NCBI GenBank assembly: GCA_015068345.1
Contig: SVKS01000007.1
Coordinates: 1 to 52,031, forward strand
Length of the DNA stretch: 52,031 nt
Source of the DNA: Oscillospiraceae bacterium
GTDB taxonomy: Bacteria; Bacillota; Clostridia; Oscillospirales; QAMX01
Direction of reading: 5' to 3'
The notes beneath the pieces are model-generated. The model was not told where the DNA came from and did no database searches. It worked only from the letters and a program-made list of their open reading frames with translations. Position numbers and translations under genes: made by a program. Below are positions 1 to 12,273 of this stretch, piece after piece (within the stretch, counting starts at the first letter, position 1; each line of letters begins with the position of its first letter).

Positions 1-2550
<2,550 letters not shown>

Positions 2551-2822
2551 TTGTCTTACGTTCCTTTTAAGAATTACTGGGCTCCATTAGATTTTTCTTA
2601 CCAACGGCTTTCTTCATGAAATTTCGTACCATCCTTTCGGACGGTTACCTCTAGATCATAATTTTGCCTTTTGTTAATTTTTCTCTATTTGTTGCCTTAC
2701 TTTGCTTTTATGTCTTCTCTTCTCTTTATTCGGTTTTCAAGGTACGTCTTTCCTTCTCTCGTTTCCGATTGAAGGTTTCAACACTCAAATTTCTTTGAAT
2801 GTTCAAATCCTCAGTCGAAGAA

Positions 2823-2899
2823 TGGTGGGCTCAAGTGGAATCGAACCACCGACCTCGCGCTTATCAGGCGCGCGCTCTAACCATCTGAGCTATGAGCCC
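2823..2899 (-). tRNA. tRNA-Ile (GAT)
   Basis: The cloverleaf folds on the minus strand with acceptor GGGCTCA pairing to TGAGCCC, anticodon GAT in the loop CTGATAA, the T-arm GGTTCGATTCC and an encoded CCA at 2823-2825. It lies in the 16S-23S spacer and is the second tRNA transcribed. Confidence 0.96.
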
Positions 2900-2911
2900 T
2901 TCTCGCCTTCC

Positions 2912-2987
2912 TGGTGGAGATGAACAGATTCGAACTGTCGACCCCCTGCTTGCAAGGCAGGTGCTCTCCCATCTGAGCTACACCCCC
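2912..2987 (-). tRNA. tRNA-Ala (TGC)
   Basis: The gene reads on the minus strand with acceptor GGGGGTG pairing to CATCTCC. This includes the G3:U70 pair that marks alanine tRNAs. The anticodon is TGC and CCA is encoded at 2912-2914. It is transcribed before tRNA-Ile, 12 bases away. Confidence 0.96.
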
Positions 2988-3108
2988 GCTTTTCTCGCGG
3001 TGAGTGCCCTCTAAATTAAACAACATCAGTCAGTCTACCTTCTGACCTTTTCGTCGAGTTCACCTTCTAATGCCTTTGGTTCTCACCTTAGTACATCCTT
3101 CGGTTCTC

Positions 3109-4630
<1,522 letters not shown>

Positions 4631-4923
4631 TGTTATATGAACGACGTTTCCGTCGATCGTATACTCACTCAGAGCTTTTGTTTGCTCTTAGCTTGTCTTC
4701 CCCTACTGTTAAGAGAAGACTGAAAATTTGTTGTAATCTGTGGTTACAGATTCGCAATTATTATCTCAGGTGTTCTGTCTGACGTTGTTTAATTTACAAG
4801 GTACTCACCCTGTGAATCGATTCTAAAAGTTCGCGTTTCCGCTCCTTTTTGAAGTTTCGGTTCACATTCGGAACGCTCATGTTCGAGATCGATGAGGCTT
4901 CGTGACCCCCGCTCTCTTGAGCG

Positions 4924-4959
4924 CTTGTATATAATACCACATCCCCCTAACTTTGTCAA
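4924..4959 (-). promoter_or_regulatory. rRNA operon promoter
   Basis: On the minus strand TTGACA (4954-4959) is followed by a 17-base spacer and TATTAT (4931-4936). An A-rich tract like an UP element lies just upstream. Transcription would start near 4924, leaving a leader of almost 300 bases before 16S. The region 4631-4923 holds only this leader; no gene is seen. A near copy of the promoter drives the tRNA-Ala gene at 44.4 kb. Confidence 0.85.
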
Positions 4960-5045
4960 CACCTTTTTTGCCTTTTTTTCGTCTCCTTTTACTCCCTCCC
5001 GGGCGTGTTTTTCTGCGTTCTGCTTAGTGTTTTTCAAATGTTTTC

Positions 5046-5075
5046 TTGTCAAGTCCACCACACATGTGATATAAT
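5046..5075 (+). promoter_or_regulatory. rnpB promoter
   Basis: TTGTCA (5046-5051), an 18-base spacer and TATAAT (5070-5075) lie directly before the RNase P RNA. It points away from the rRNA promoter about 90 bases to the left. Confidence 0.75.
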
Positions 5076-5081
5076 AAAGAA

Positions 5082-5433
5082 TGCAGGAAAGCCGAACGAC
5101 CGCGTTGGGAAACCGATGAGGAAAGTCCGGGCACCACAGAGCAGGGTAACGGATAACATCCGCCGAGGGTAACCTCAGGACAAGTGCAACAGAGATATAC
5201 CGCCTGTCTTCCTGACAGGTAAGGGTGGAAAGGCGGGGTAAGAGCCCACCGAACTCCCGGGTAACCGGGAGCTCCTGTAAACTCTATCCGGTGCAACACC
5301 CGAATTGCCGGCACCCTTCGGGGTGCAATGCTTGCTCGGCATGGCAGAGGTCGGTGGCATGAACCTTCCGGCAACGGAGGGGCTTAGATAGATGGTCGTT
5401 TAAGACAGAACCCGGCTTACAGACTTTCCTGCT
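5082..5433 (+). ncRNA. rnpB: RNase P RNA component, type A
   Basis: This is the catalytic RNA of RNase P, which trims the 5' leader of tRNA precursors. The conserved core GAGGAAAGTCCGGGC near the 5' end and ACAGAACCCGGCTTACAG near the 3' end are both present, as are GTGCAACAGAGA and the GTAAGAG loop. The ends pair to form P1: GCAGGAAAG at 5083-5091 with CTTTCCTGC at 5424-5432. The T-rich tail just after it would end transcription. The length of about 350 bases fits a bacterial type A RNA. It lies divergent from the rRNA operon. Confidence 0.95.
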
Positions 5434-5462
5434 TTTTTAGTTTCTACTTATATTATATAGAG

Positions 5463-5580
5463 AATCGAACGAGGGCGTCCCATGGGAACAGATCTTCAGA
5501 AAAACGATGCAGACAAGATAGTCGCTTGACACCGACAAAGTCGGTGCGTCGGTTTCTGTTCCGGGGACCTTTTGTTTTAT
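5463..5580 (+). promoter_or_regulatory. Structured leader or attenuator before the FAD oxidoreductase operon
   Basis: Between rnpB and the next gene is a compact fold. GTCCC (5477-5481) and GGAACAG (5485-5491) pair with GGGAC (5564-5568) and CTGTTCC (5556-5562). Inside it CACCGAC (5530-5536) pairs with GTCGGTG (5540-5546) around an AAA loop. A second GTCGGT at 5548-5553 could compete for the same partner. A T-rich tract follows at 5570-5579, as in an intrinsic terminator, and the gene begins 28 bases later. A weak TATTAT lies at 5451-5456. I recognise no known riboswitch class; it could also be a small RNA of its own. Confidence 0.4.
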
Positions 5581-5607
5581 CCGATTTTGTGATACGAGGT
5601 GAAAGCT

Positions 5608-7374
5608 ATGTCTATTTTCCCCAAGCTTGAACTCCAAACCCAATTTTGCGTGGTGGGCGGTGGTCTTTCGGGCCTTGCCGCCGCCGTTTCCGCCGCAAGG
5701 CGGGGCACCAAGGTGGTTCTGGTACAGGACCGTCCCATGCTGGGCGGCAATGCCTCCAGCGAGGTACGTATGTGGATCTGTGGCGCCCACGGCAAGAACA
5801 TGCGGGAAACCGGCATTGTGGAAGAACTGGAAATGGAAAACCAGCACCGTAACCCCTACAAAAACTACAACATCTGGGACAGCGTCATGCTGGAGATGGT
5901 ACAGAAGGAACCCAACATCACACTGCTGCTCAACACCACCTGCATGGATGGGGTCTGCCAAGATAATCGCCTTCGCTCCATTACCTGCTGGCAGATGACC
6001 ACCCAAACCTTCTATACCATTACCGCCGACCTGTTTGCCGACTGCTCTGGAGACTCCATCCTGGCTCCCATCACCGGCGCCCCCTACCGCATGGGGCGAG
6101 AAGGCCGGGAGGAATACCAGGAAAGCATTGCTCCCGAAAAGGCCGACGCCCGCACCATGGGTATGAGCACCATGATCGTGGCCCGGGAATACCCCGAAGA
6201 GCGGATTTTCGTAGCCCCCACCTGGGCTAGGAAAGTGACAGCTGAGGATTTGAAGCTTCGAACCCCCAACCTTCGCAGTTCCAGTGAAAACTTCTGGTAT
6301 CTGGAATTGGGTGGTATGGTGGACGCCATCAAGGACACCGAAACCGTCCGTGACGAGCTTCTGCGGCTTGCCTATGGCATCTGGGACTACCTAAAAAATG
6401 ACCCGGAGCAAAAGGAAAAGAATAAAAACTTCGACATTGACTGGATCGGCATTTTGCCGGGCAAGCGAGAATCCCGCCGCTACATCGGCGACCATGTTAT
6501 GACCCAACACGACGTTTCCTCCGGTGGACACTTCGATGACATCATCGCCTACGGCGGTTGGACCATGGACGACCACCACCCCGGCGGTTTCGATGCTGCA
6601 AACGAACCTCCCACCATTTTCCATCCGGCTCCCTCCCCCTATGGCATCCCCTACCGCTCCCTCTACTCCAAAACCATCGAAAATCTCTTCTTCGCCGGTC
6701 GCAACATCAGCGTAACCCACTCCGCCATGAGCTCCACCCGGGTCATGGCCACCTGCGCCCTGTGCGGTCAGGCAGTGGGCACCGCCGCCTCCATCGCCGC
6801 GGAACGAGGTATCACACCCCGGGGCGTTTACCAAAACCACATCCGGGAGCTCCAGCAAAAGCTGATGGATGACGACTGTTATCTTCCTTATGTATCCCGT
6901 GAAATCGCCCCCATGACCCGGGACGCTGTTCTGGAGTCCGACATGGAAAACGCCGAAGCCCTGCGATACGGCGTTGACCGCCCGGTGGGCGAGAGTGACA
7001 ACGGTGCCACCGGAAAACTCGGTTGCCACGTCACCTACAGGCTCCCCTTGGGCGCAAAGGCCACCCTGGCCAGAATCGTACTGGACAGCGACCTGAACCG
7101 GGAGACCCTGCCGGAGGAGGAATACCGGCTGAACCGCCCCATGTTCCACAACATGCTCCTGAAAAGAGAGGCTTCCTACACCCCCAAAACCATCCTGAAG
7201 GATTTCACCCTGATTTGCCAAACCGAAACAGGAGAGGTCCGGATTCCCGTCCGGGGCAACTACCAGCGACTGGTAAAGCTCCCCCTGCCGGAGGGTTGCC
7301 GGGAGATCACTTTGGTGGCCGAAGCTACCCACGGGGTGGACTACGTACATATTTTTGCCTTTGAAATTCAATAG
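5608..7374 (+). CDS. FAD-dependent oxidoreductase (FAD_oxidored type)
   Basis: A 588-residue soluble flavoprotein. The N-terminus has the Rossmann dinucleotide fold with VVGGGLSGLAAA at about residues 15-26 and the acidic end of the second strand near residue 40. The matching C-terminal FAD segment is NLFFAGRNIS with the MSSTRVMATCALCGQA helix near residues 370-395. A distinct domain of about 160 residues follows. No signal peptide is seen, so it should act in the cytoplasm. It heads an operon with an unknown protein and a Gfo/Idh/MocA dehydrogenase, which suggests oxidation of a sugar or sugar acid; the substrate cannot be told. The ATG at 5608 is chosen because GAGGTG at 5596-5601 sits six bases before it; an upstream GTG overlaps that site. 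Confidence 0.88.
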   Translation: MSIFPKLELQTQFCVVGGGLSGLAAAVSAARRGTKVVLVQDRPMLGGNASSEVRMWICGAHGKNMRETGIVEELEMENQHRNPYKNYNIWDSVMLEMVQKEPNITLLLNTTCMDGVCQDNRLRSITCWQMTTQTFYTITADLFADCSGDSILAPITGAPYRMGREGREEYQESIAPEKADARTMGMSTMIVAREYPEERIFVAPTWARKVTAEDLKLRTPNLRSSSENFWYLELGGMVDAIKDTETVRDELLRLAYGIWDYLKNDPEQKEKNKNFDIDWIGILPGKRESRRYIGDHVMTQHDVSSGGHFDDIIAYGGWTMDDHHPGGFDAANEPPTIFHPAPSPYGIPYRSLYSKTIENLFFAGRNISVTHSAMSSTRVMATCALCGQAVGTAASIAAERGITPRGVYQNHIRELQQKLMDDDCYLPYVSREIAPMTRDAVLESDMENAEALRYGVDRPVGESDNGATGKLGCHVTYRLPLGAKATLARIVLDSDLNRETLPEEEYRLNRPMFHNMLLKREASYTPKTILKDFTLICQTETGEVRIPVRGNYQRLVKLPLPEGCREITLVAEATHGVDYVHIFAFEIQ

Positions 7375-7385
7375 GAGGAATTCAT

Positions 7386-8387
7386 ATGCGCGACATTGAA
7401 CCGATCCTGCAAAAAATCCGGGATACCGTCAAGTCCCACAAGCTTGCCGCCGAAGGGCAATACTCCCGCTATCTCCACTTCATTCCCGAGGGCGAGACCC
7501 TGCGTCTGAATGAGTATGGCGTAGCCGATGCCGCAAACATTCTTTATTCTTTGGGAGACTTTTCGGCGTCTCCCCTCTTCCGTGAAGGCTTCGTGGATGC
7601 CTTTGCCGCCCTTCAGGATCCCACCACCGGTCTGTTCCGGGAGCCCACCCATTTCCCGGTGCACACCACCGCCCACTGTACCGCCGCCCTGGAGCTCTTC
7701 GACCGGCGCCCGGCCCCTCCCAAAGACCTTCTCCCTTATATCAATAAGGAAAAGCTCTACGAACTTCTGGAGTCTTTAGAATGGGTCAAATCGCCCTGGA
7801 ACAATTCCCACATCGGTGCAGGCATCTACGTTTCTCTGATGCTTTCGGGAGTCGCCGGCAGAGAGTTCGAAAATGACTACTTTGCCTGGTTCTGGGAGGA
7901 AGCCGATCCCGAAACCGGTCTGTGGCGCAAGGGTTGTGTCAATCAGCCCGGTGCGGCCCCGCTGTACCAGCATATGGCCGGTTCCTTCCATTATCTATTC
8001 AACCACGAATACGCCTGCCGTCCCCTGCGTTACCCCGACAAAATGATTGACTGCAACCTGGAAATGTACCGGACACCCGGCGCACTGCCTGCAAACTTCG
8101 CCACTACCTGCGGTTTCATCCAGATCGACTGGATCTTCTGCCTGACCCGGGCCTCCCGCCAGACCCCCCACCGTTTCCACGAAGTCAAGGCCGCCCTGCG
8201 CCGCTTTGCCAATGACTACTTCGATTACCTGGAGGCGGTAGATCCCACCAAAGACAAGAGCTTTGACGACCTGCATGCCCTGTTTGGCACGGTATGCGCC
8301 ATTGCAGAGCTCTACCGGGCTCTCCCCGGGGAGTTTACCGCCGCCAAGCCCCCCAAGCTTGTGCTCGACCGCCGTCCCTTCATTTGA
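7386..8387 (+). CDS. Uncharacterised protein of the sugar oxidoreductase operon
   Basis: A 333-residue soluble protein without signal peptide or membrane segments. I do not recognise a named family. The sequence is helix-rich with repeated aromatic and His/Trp clusters such as the stretch around HTTAHC (near residue 98) and WFWEEADPETGLWRK (near residue 175). These resemble alpha/alpha-toroid enzymes acting on sugars or terpenes, but that is only an impression. An AGGAGG site at 7373-7378 precedes the ATG, and the gene starts 11 bases after the oxidoreductase stop, so the two are co-transcribed. A role in the same carbohydrate route is inferred from position. Confidence 0.8.
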   Translation: MRDIEPILQKIRDTVKSHKLAAEGQYSRYLHFIPEGETLRLNEYGVADAANILYSLGDFSASPLFREGFVDAFAALQDPTTGLFREPTHFPVHTTAHCTAALELFDRRPAPPKDLLPYINKEKLYELLESLEWVKSPWNNSHIGAGIYVSLMLSGVAGREFENDYFAWFWEEADPETGLWRKGCVNQPGAAPLYQHMAGSFHYLFNHEYACRPLRYPDKMIDCNLEMYRTPGALPANFATTCGFIQIDWIFCLTRASRQTPHRFHEVKAALRRFANDYFDYLEAVDPTKDKSFDDLHALFGTVCAIAELYRALPGEFTAAKPPKLVLDRRPFI

Positions 8388-8421
8388 TTAACGTACATAT
8401 TATATATAAGGAGAAAGATAT

Positions 8422-9516
8422 ATGGAAAAGAAACTTCGTATTGGTATCATTGGTACCGGCGGCATTGCCCATGCCCACATGCGTGCTTACCTGCAACTGC
8501 CCGATGTGGAAGTGGTAGCCGGGGCGGATATCGTCAAGGGTAAGGCCCGAGAATTTTTCGACGAGTTCGACATGCCCCAGGCTCTGGCGTTTGACAGCGC
8601 CGAAGAAATGCTCCGCTCGGTAGAACTGGACGGGGTCAGCATCTGCACCTACAACCAGACCCACGCTGAATGTACCGTGGCCGCCCTGGAAGCCGGGTTG
8701 GACGTGCTCCTGGAAAAGCCCATGTGCGTCACCATGGACCAGGCCGCCGAAATCCTGCGGGCCGAAAAGAAGAGCGGCAAGTTCGTCACCGTGGGCTTCC
8801 AGCCCCGTTACGACCCGAACTCCAAGAAGATCAAGGAGATCGTGTCCTCCGGCATTCTGGGCGACATTTACTATGTACAGACCGGCGGCGGCCGTCGTCG
8901 CGGTATTCCGGGACGCACCTTCATCGAAAAGAAGACCGCAGGCGTTGGCGCCCTGGCAGATATCGGCTGCTACGGCCTGGATATGCCTTTGAATGCTTTG
9001 GGTTATCCCAAGCCCCTGACGGTTTCGGCTTCGGCCTTCAACAAATTCGGTACCAGTCCGGAATACAATCCCCAGGATTATAAGCGTTTTGACGTGGACG
9101 ATTTCTCGGTGGCCCTGATCCGTCTGGAAGGCGGCATTACCCTGGACTTCCGTATGTCCTGGGCCATGCACATGGACACCACCGGCGCTACCTTCTTCCT
9201 GGGCGACAAGGCCGGCTTCAAGGTCATGCCCGCCAACCCCGAAAAGCTCTGGGGCGGCGCCTGGGATGGCACGGTCGGTCCCATGACCATCTTCCACGAT
9301 TCCTTCGGCATTCCCACCTCCACCCCCATTCCCTACATCCAGCATAACGTGAACCTGTTCTTAGAAAAGGTGAAGGCCTTCACCGAAGCCATCAAGACCG
9401 GCGGTCCCGCCCCCATCCCCACCAGCGAGATCATCTACAACCAGGCTATCCTTTCGGGTATTCTGGAATCCTCCGAAACCGGTCACGAAGTGGAAATCGT
9501 TATCCCCAAGGTATGA
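8422..9516 (+). CDS. Gfo/Idh/MocA family oxidoreductase
   Basis: A 364-residue NAD(P)-dependent sugar or inositol-type dehydrogenase. The N-terminal Rossmann domain carries IGIIGTGGIAHAHM at about residues 8-21, and the typical EKP motif is in VLLEKPMC near residue 97, whose lysine is the usual catalytic residue. The C-terminal alpha/beta domain contains ADIGCYGLDMPLNALG near residue 180, with the conserved aspartate of the GG-D-H-like region. The AAGGAGAAAG ribosome site precedes the ATG. It overlaps trmL by four bases (ATGA), so translation is coupled. Together with the flavoprotein at the operon head it points to oxidation of a sugar derivative. Confidence 0.9.
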   Translation: MEKKLRIGIIGTGGIAHAHMRAYLQLPDVEVVAGADIVKGKAREFFDEFDMPQALAFDSAEEMLRSVELDGVSICTYNQTHAECTVAALEAGLDVLLEKPMCVTMDQAAEILRAEKKSGKFVTVGFQPRYDPNSKKIKEIVSSGILGDIYYVQTGGGRRRGIPGRTFIEKKTAGVGALADIGCYGLDMPLNALGYPKPLTVSASAFNKFGTSPEYNPQDYKRFDVDDFSVALIRLEGGITLDFRMSWAMHMDTTGATFFLGDKAGFKVMPANPEKLWGGAWDGTVGPMTIFHDSFGIPTSTPIPYIQHNVNLFLEKVKAFTEAIKTGGPAPIPTSEIIYNQAILSGILESSETGHEVEIVIPKV

Positions 9517-9980
9517 TCCATCTCGTTCTGGTTGAGCCGGAGATTCCCCAAAACACCGGCAATATTGCCCGTACCTGTGCCGTAACCGGGTCAGTCCTGC
9601 ATCTGGTGAAACCCCTGGGATTCAAAATTGACGACGCCAAGCTCAAGCGGGCAGGTCTGGATTACTGGGACCTTCTGGATATTCGGGTCCACGAAAGCCT
9701 GGAAGCCTACCTTGCAGCCTACCCCGACGTGGAGCGCTTTTTGGCCACCACCCGGGCCACCAGAAGCCACACCGAGGCGGTGTTCCACGACGGGTGTCAC
9801 ATTCTCCTGGGAAGGGAAACCGCAGGGCTTCCTCAGTGGCTGGTGGACCGCTATCCTGAGTGCGGCTTCCGTATCCCCCAGATTCAAAACGCCCATGCCC
9901 GCTGCCTGAACCTTTCCAATGCGGCAGCAGTCATGTGCTACGAGGCCCTGCGCCAGCTGGGTTTTCCGGATATGAAATAG
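9513..9980 (+). CDS. trmL: tRNA (cytidine(34)-2'-O)-methyltransferase
   Basis: A 155-residue SPOUT-class methyltransferase that 2'-O-methylates the wobble base of certain leucine tRNAs using S-adenosylmethionine. The family signature EPEIPQNTGNIARTCA is at residues 8-23, LVKPLGF follows, and the knot region has LLGRETAGLP near residue 100 and IPQIQNAHARCLNLSNAAAVMCYEALRQL near the end. Length matches the family. The start codon overlaps the stop of the dehydrogenase (ATGA), an unexpected pairing of a housekeeping tRNA enzyme with a sugar operon. A strong terminator follows. Confidence 0.95.
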   Translation: MIHLVLVEPEIPQNTGNIARTCAVTGSVLHLVKPLGFKIDDAKLKRAGLDYWDLLDIRVHESLEAYLAAYPDVERFLATTRATRSHTEAVFHDGCHILLGRETAGLPQWLVDRYPECGFRIPQIQNAHARCLNLSNAAAVMCYEALRQLGFPDMK

Positions 9981-9989
9981 TCCTCTCCC

Positions 9990-10025
9990 ATCCCCGAAGA
10001 AGTTCCTCTTCTTCGGGGATTTTTC
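9990..10025 (+). terminator. Terminator after trmL
   Basis: A perfect 13-base stem ATCCCCGAAGAAG with loop TTCCT is followed by TTTTTC. It closes the sugar oxidoreductase-trmL operon. Confidence 0.9.
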
Positions 10026-10131
10026 TTTTCCCCAAGGCCGCTTTTGCCCTCTTGTGGGTTTTCTCCCAAGCGAAAGGCATGGGATAAGATGAAATTTAGA
10101 AATATTTCGCCAACTTTTTTGGAATTATGGC

Positions 10132-10160
10132 TTGATTTCTTTCGGGTTATGGTCTATAAT
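10132..10160 (+). promoter_or_regulatory. pgk operon promoter
   Basis: TTGATT (10132-10137), 17 bases, TATAAT (10155-10160). Transcription would start near 10167, which puts the in-frame codons before 10216 largely inside the untranslated leader. Confidence 0.8.
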
Positions 10161-10215
10161 ATAATTGCTTCCTTCGGGGGGTATCCGAACAAAATCATTA
10201 CGAAAGGACACCACT

Positions 10216-11406
10216 ATGAATTACAACAAGAAGACCATTGAAGACATCTGTGTCTCCGGTAAGAAAGTTCTCGTAAGATGCGATTTTAACGTTCCTCAGA
10301 ACGATGAAGGCGTTATCACCGACGACAAGCGCATTGTTGCCGCCCTTCCCACCGTTAAGTACCTGGCCGACCAGGGCGCCAAGGTTATCCTTTGCTCCCA
10401 CCTGGGCAGACCCAAGGGCGAATTCAAGATGAAATATTCCCTGGCTCCCGTAGCCGCCCGCCTTTCCGAGCTTCTGGGCAAGGAAGTTGCCATGGCTAAG
10501 GACGTCATCGGCGAAGATGCCGCCGCCAAGGCCGCTGCCCTGAAGGACGGCGAAGTTATGCTCCTTGAAAACGTTCGCTTCCATAAGGAAGAAGAAAAGA
10601 ACGATCCCGCTTTCGCTAAGGCCCTGGCTGACATGGCCGAAATCTACGTCAACGACGCTTTCGGTACCGCTCACCGCGCCCACGCCTCCACCGCCGGTGT
10701 CGCCGATTACCTGCCCGCTGTCTGCGGCTACCTGATCGGCAAAGAAGTCGGCATCATGGGCAAGGCTCTGGAAGATCCGAAGAGACCCTTCGTCGCTATC
10801 CTGGGCGGCGCCAAGGTTTCCGATAAGATCGGCGTTATCAACAACCTCCTGGAAAAGGTCGACACCCTCATCATCGGCGGCGCTATGGCTTACACCTTCA
10901 TCGTTGCCCAGGGTGGCACCGTTGGCAACTCCAAGCTGGAAGCCGACAAGGTTGACTACGCCCGCGAAATGCTGGAAAAGGCCAAGGCTAAGGGCGTAAA
11001 CCTGCTCCTGCCGGTTGACACCAACGTTACCGTTGAATTCGACGCCAATGCTGAAAGCAAGGTTGTTGACTCCATGGCTATCCCCGAAGGTTGGCAGGGT
11101 CTGGACATTGGTCCCAAGACTGTTGAACTCTTCTCCGAAGCGATCAAGAACGCCGGCACCGTTGTTTGGAATGGTCCTATGGGCGTTTTCGAATTTGAAA
11201 AGTTTGCTGTTGGCACCAAGGCTATCGCCAAGGCTGTTGCCGAAAGCAACTCTGTCAGCATCATCGGTGGTGGCGACAGCGCCGCTGCTGTTGCTCAGCT
11301 GGGCTACGCTGACAAGATGACTCACATCTCCACCGGCGGTGGTGCTTCCCTCGAGTTCCTCGAAGGACTCGTTCTCCCGGGAATCGCCTGCCTTCAGGAT
11401 AAATAA
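10216..11406 (+). CDS. pgk: Phosphoglycerate kinase
   Basis: A 396-residue glycolytic enzyme transferring phosphate from 1,3-bisphosphoglycerate to ADP. Family blocks are all present: [12 protein letters not shown] near the N-terminus, SHLGRPKG near residue 60, [14 protein letters not shown] near residue 155, the [12 protein letters not shown] hinge near residue 195, [12 protein letters not shown] near residue 320 and the nucleotide-binding [11 protein letters not shown] near residue 355. The ATG at 10216 has GAAAGGA eight bases upstream and gives the family's normal N-terminus. It is the first gene of a glycolytic cluster; no gap gene precedes it here. Confidence 0.97.
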   Translation: MNYNKKTIEDICVSGKKVLVRCDFNVPQNDEGVITDDKRIVAALPTVKYLADQGAKVILCSHLGRPKGEFKMKYSLAPVAARLSELLGKEVAMAKDVIGEDAAAKAAALKDGEVMLLENVRFHKEEEKNDPAFAKALADMAEIYVNDAFGTAHRAHASTAGVADYLPAVCGYLIGKEVGIMGKALEDPKRPFVAILGGAKVSDKIGVINNLLEKVDTLIIGGAMAYTFIVAQGGTVGNSKLEADKVDYAREMLEKAKAKGVNLLLPVDTNVTVEFDANAESKVVDSMAIPEGWQGLDIGPKTVELFSEAIKNAGTVVWNGPMGVFEFEKFAVGTKAIAKAVAESNSVSIIGGGDSAAAVAQLGYADKMTHISTGGGASLEFLEGLVLPGIACLQDK

Positions 11407-11436
11407 TTCTTCCACAGGAAAGGAAATAGAGATATC

Positions 11437-12207
11437 ATGAATCGTAGATACCGTAAAACTGTTATTGCCGGTAACTGGAAAATGAACAAGACCCCGGCCG
11501 AAGCAAAAGCCCTGATCAACGAAATCAAGGAAACCGTTGGCAAGGTCAAGTGGTGCGACGTGATCGTTTGCGTCCCCTACGTTGACATCCCCGCCGCCGT
11601 AAAGGCCTGCAAGGGTGCCAAGATCTCCGTCGGTGCTCAGAACATCCACTTCGAACCCAAGGGTGCTTACACCGGTGAAATCTCCGCCGATATGCTCAAG
11701 GAACTGGGCGTTAAGTACGTTATTGTTGGTCACAGCGAAAGAAGACAGTACTTCGCCGAAACCGACGAAACCGTCAACAAGAAGGTCCATACCGTTCTGG
11801 AAGCCGGCATGCAGCCCATCGTATGCGTTGGTGAATCCCTCCAGCAGCGCGAACAGGGCGTTACCGCTTCTGTTATCGAAACCCAGGTTCGCATCGCCCT
11901 GAACGGCGTTGCCAAGGAACAGATGAGAAAGATCATCATCGCCTACGAACCCATTTGGGCCATCGGCACCGGCAAGACCGCAACCTCCGAGCAGGCTGCT
12001 GAAGTTTGCACCGGTATCCGTGAAATCATCCGCTCTCTCTACGGCGCCCGCGTTGCCCGTTCGGTTTCCATCCAGTACGGTGGTTCCATGAACGCCAAGA
12101 ATGCCGCTGAGCTCCTTGCTCAGAACGACATCGACGGCGGCCTCATCGGTGGTGCTTCCCTGAAGGCCCCCGACTTCGCCGCTATCATCAACGCTGCCAA
12201 CCAGTAA
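11437..12207 (+). CDS. tpiA: Triosephosphate isomerase
   Basis: A 256-residue TIM-barrel enzyme interconverting glyceraldehyde 3-phosphate and dihydroxyacetone phosphate. NWKMNK near residue 14 holds the catalytic lysine, IVGHSERR near residue 95 the electrophilic histidine, and AYEPIWAIGTGKTAT near residue 170 the catalytic glutamate and flexible loop 6. SIQYGGSMN and DGGLIGGASL complete the phosphate site. It lies 30 bases after pgk with AGGAAAGGA upstream, so it is co-transcribed. Confidence 0.97.
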   Translation: MNRRYRKTVIAGNWKMNKTPAEAKALINEIKETVGKVKWCDVIVCVPYVDIPAAVKACKGAKISVGAQNIHFEPKGAYTGEISADMLKELGVKYVIVGHSERRQYFAETDETVNKKVHTVLEAGMQPIVCVGESLQQREQGVTASVIETQVRIALNGVAKEQMRKIIIAYEPIWAIGTGKTATSEQAAEVCTGIREIIRSLYGARVARSVSIQYGGSMNAKNAAELLAQNDIDGGLIGGASLKAPDFAAIINAANQ

Positions 12208-12221
12208 GATGAATCGTCCAT

Positions 12222-12256
12222 ACAGCCCTTTCGGTCCTCCCGAAAGGGCTGTATTT
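12222..12256 (+). terminator. Hairpin terminator after tpiA
   Basis: A perfect 13-base stem ACAGCCCTTTCGG with loop TCCTC is followed by ATTTTC. It lies only about 20 bases before the next gene. It is probably a partial terminator that lowers expression of the last two genes. Confidence 0.75.
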
Positions 12257-12273
12257 TCACCGGAGGTATCCTT

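Noticed and set aside
5463-5580. 6S RNA or another known small RNA after rnpB
   Set aside because: It is too short for 6S RNA and lacks the large central bubble; no known riboswitch core is seen.
10198-11790. A 530-codon open frame opposite pgk and tpiA
   Set aside because: It is a by-product of codon choice in two highly expressed genes; no ribosome site or family.
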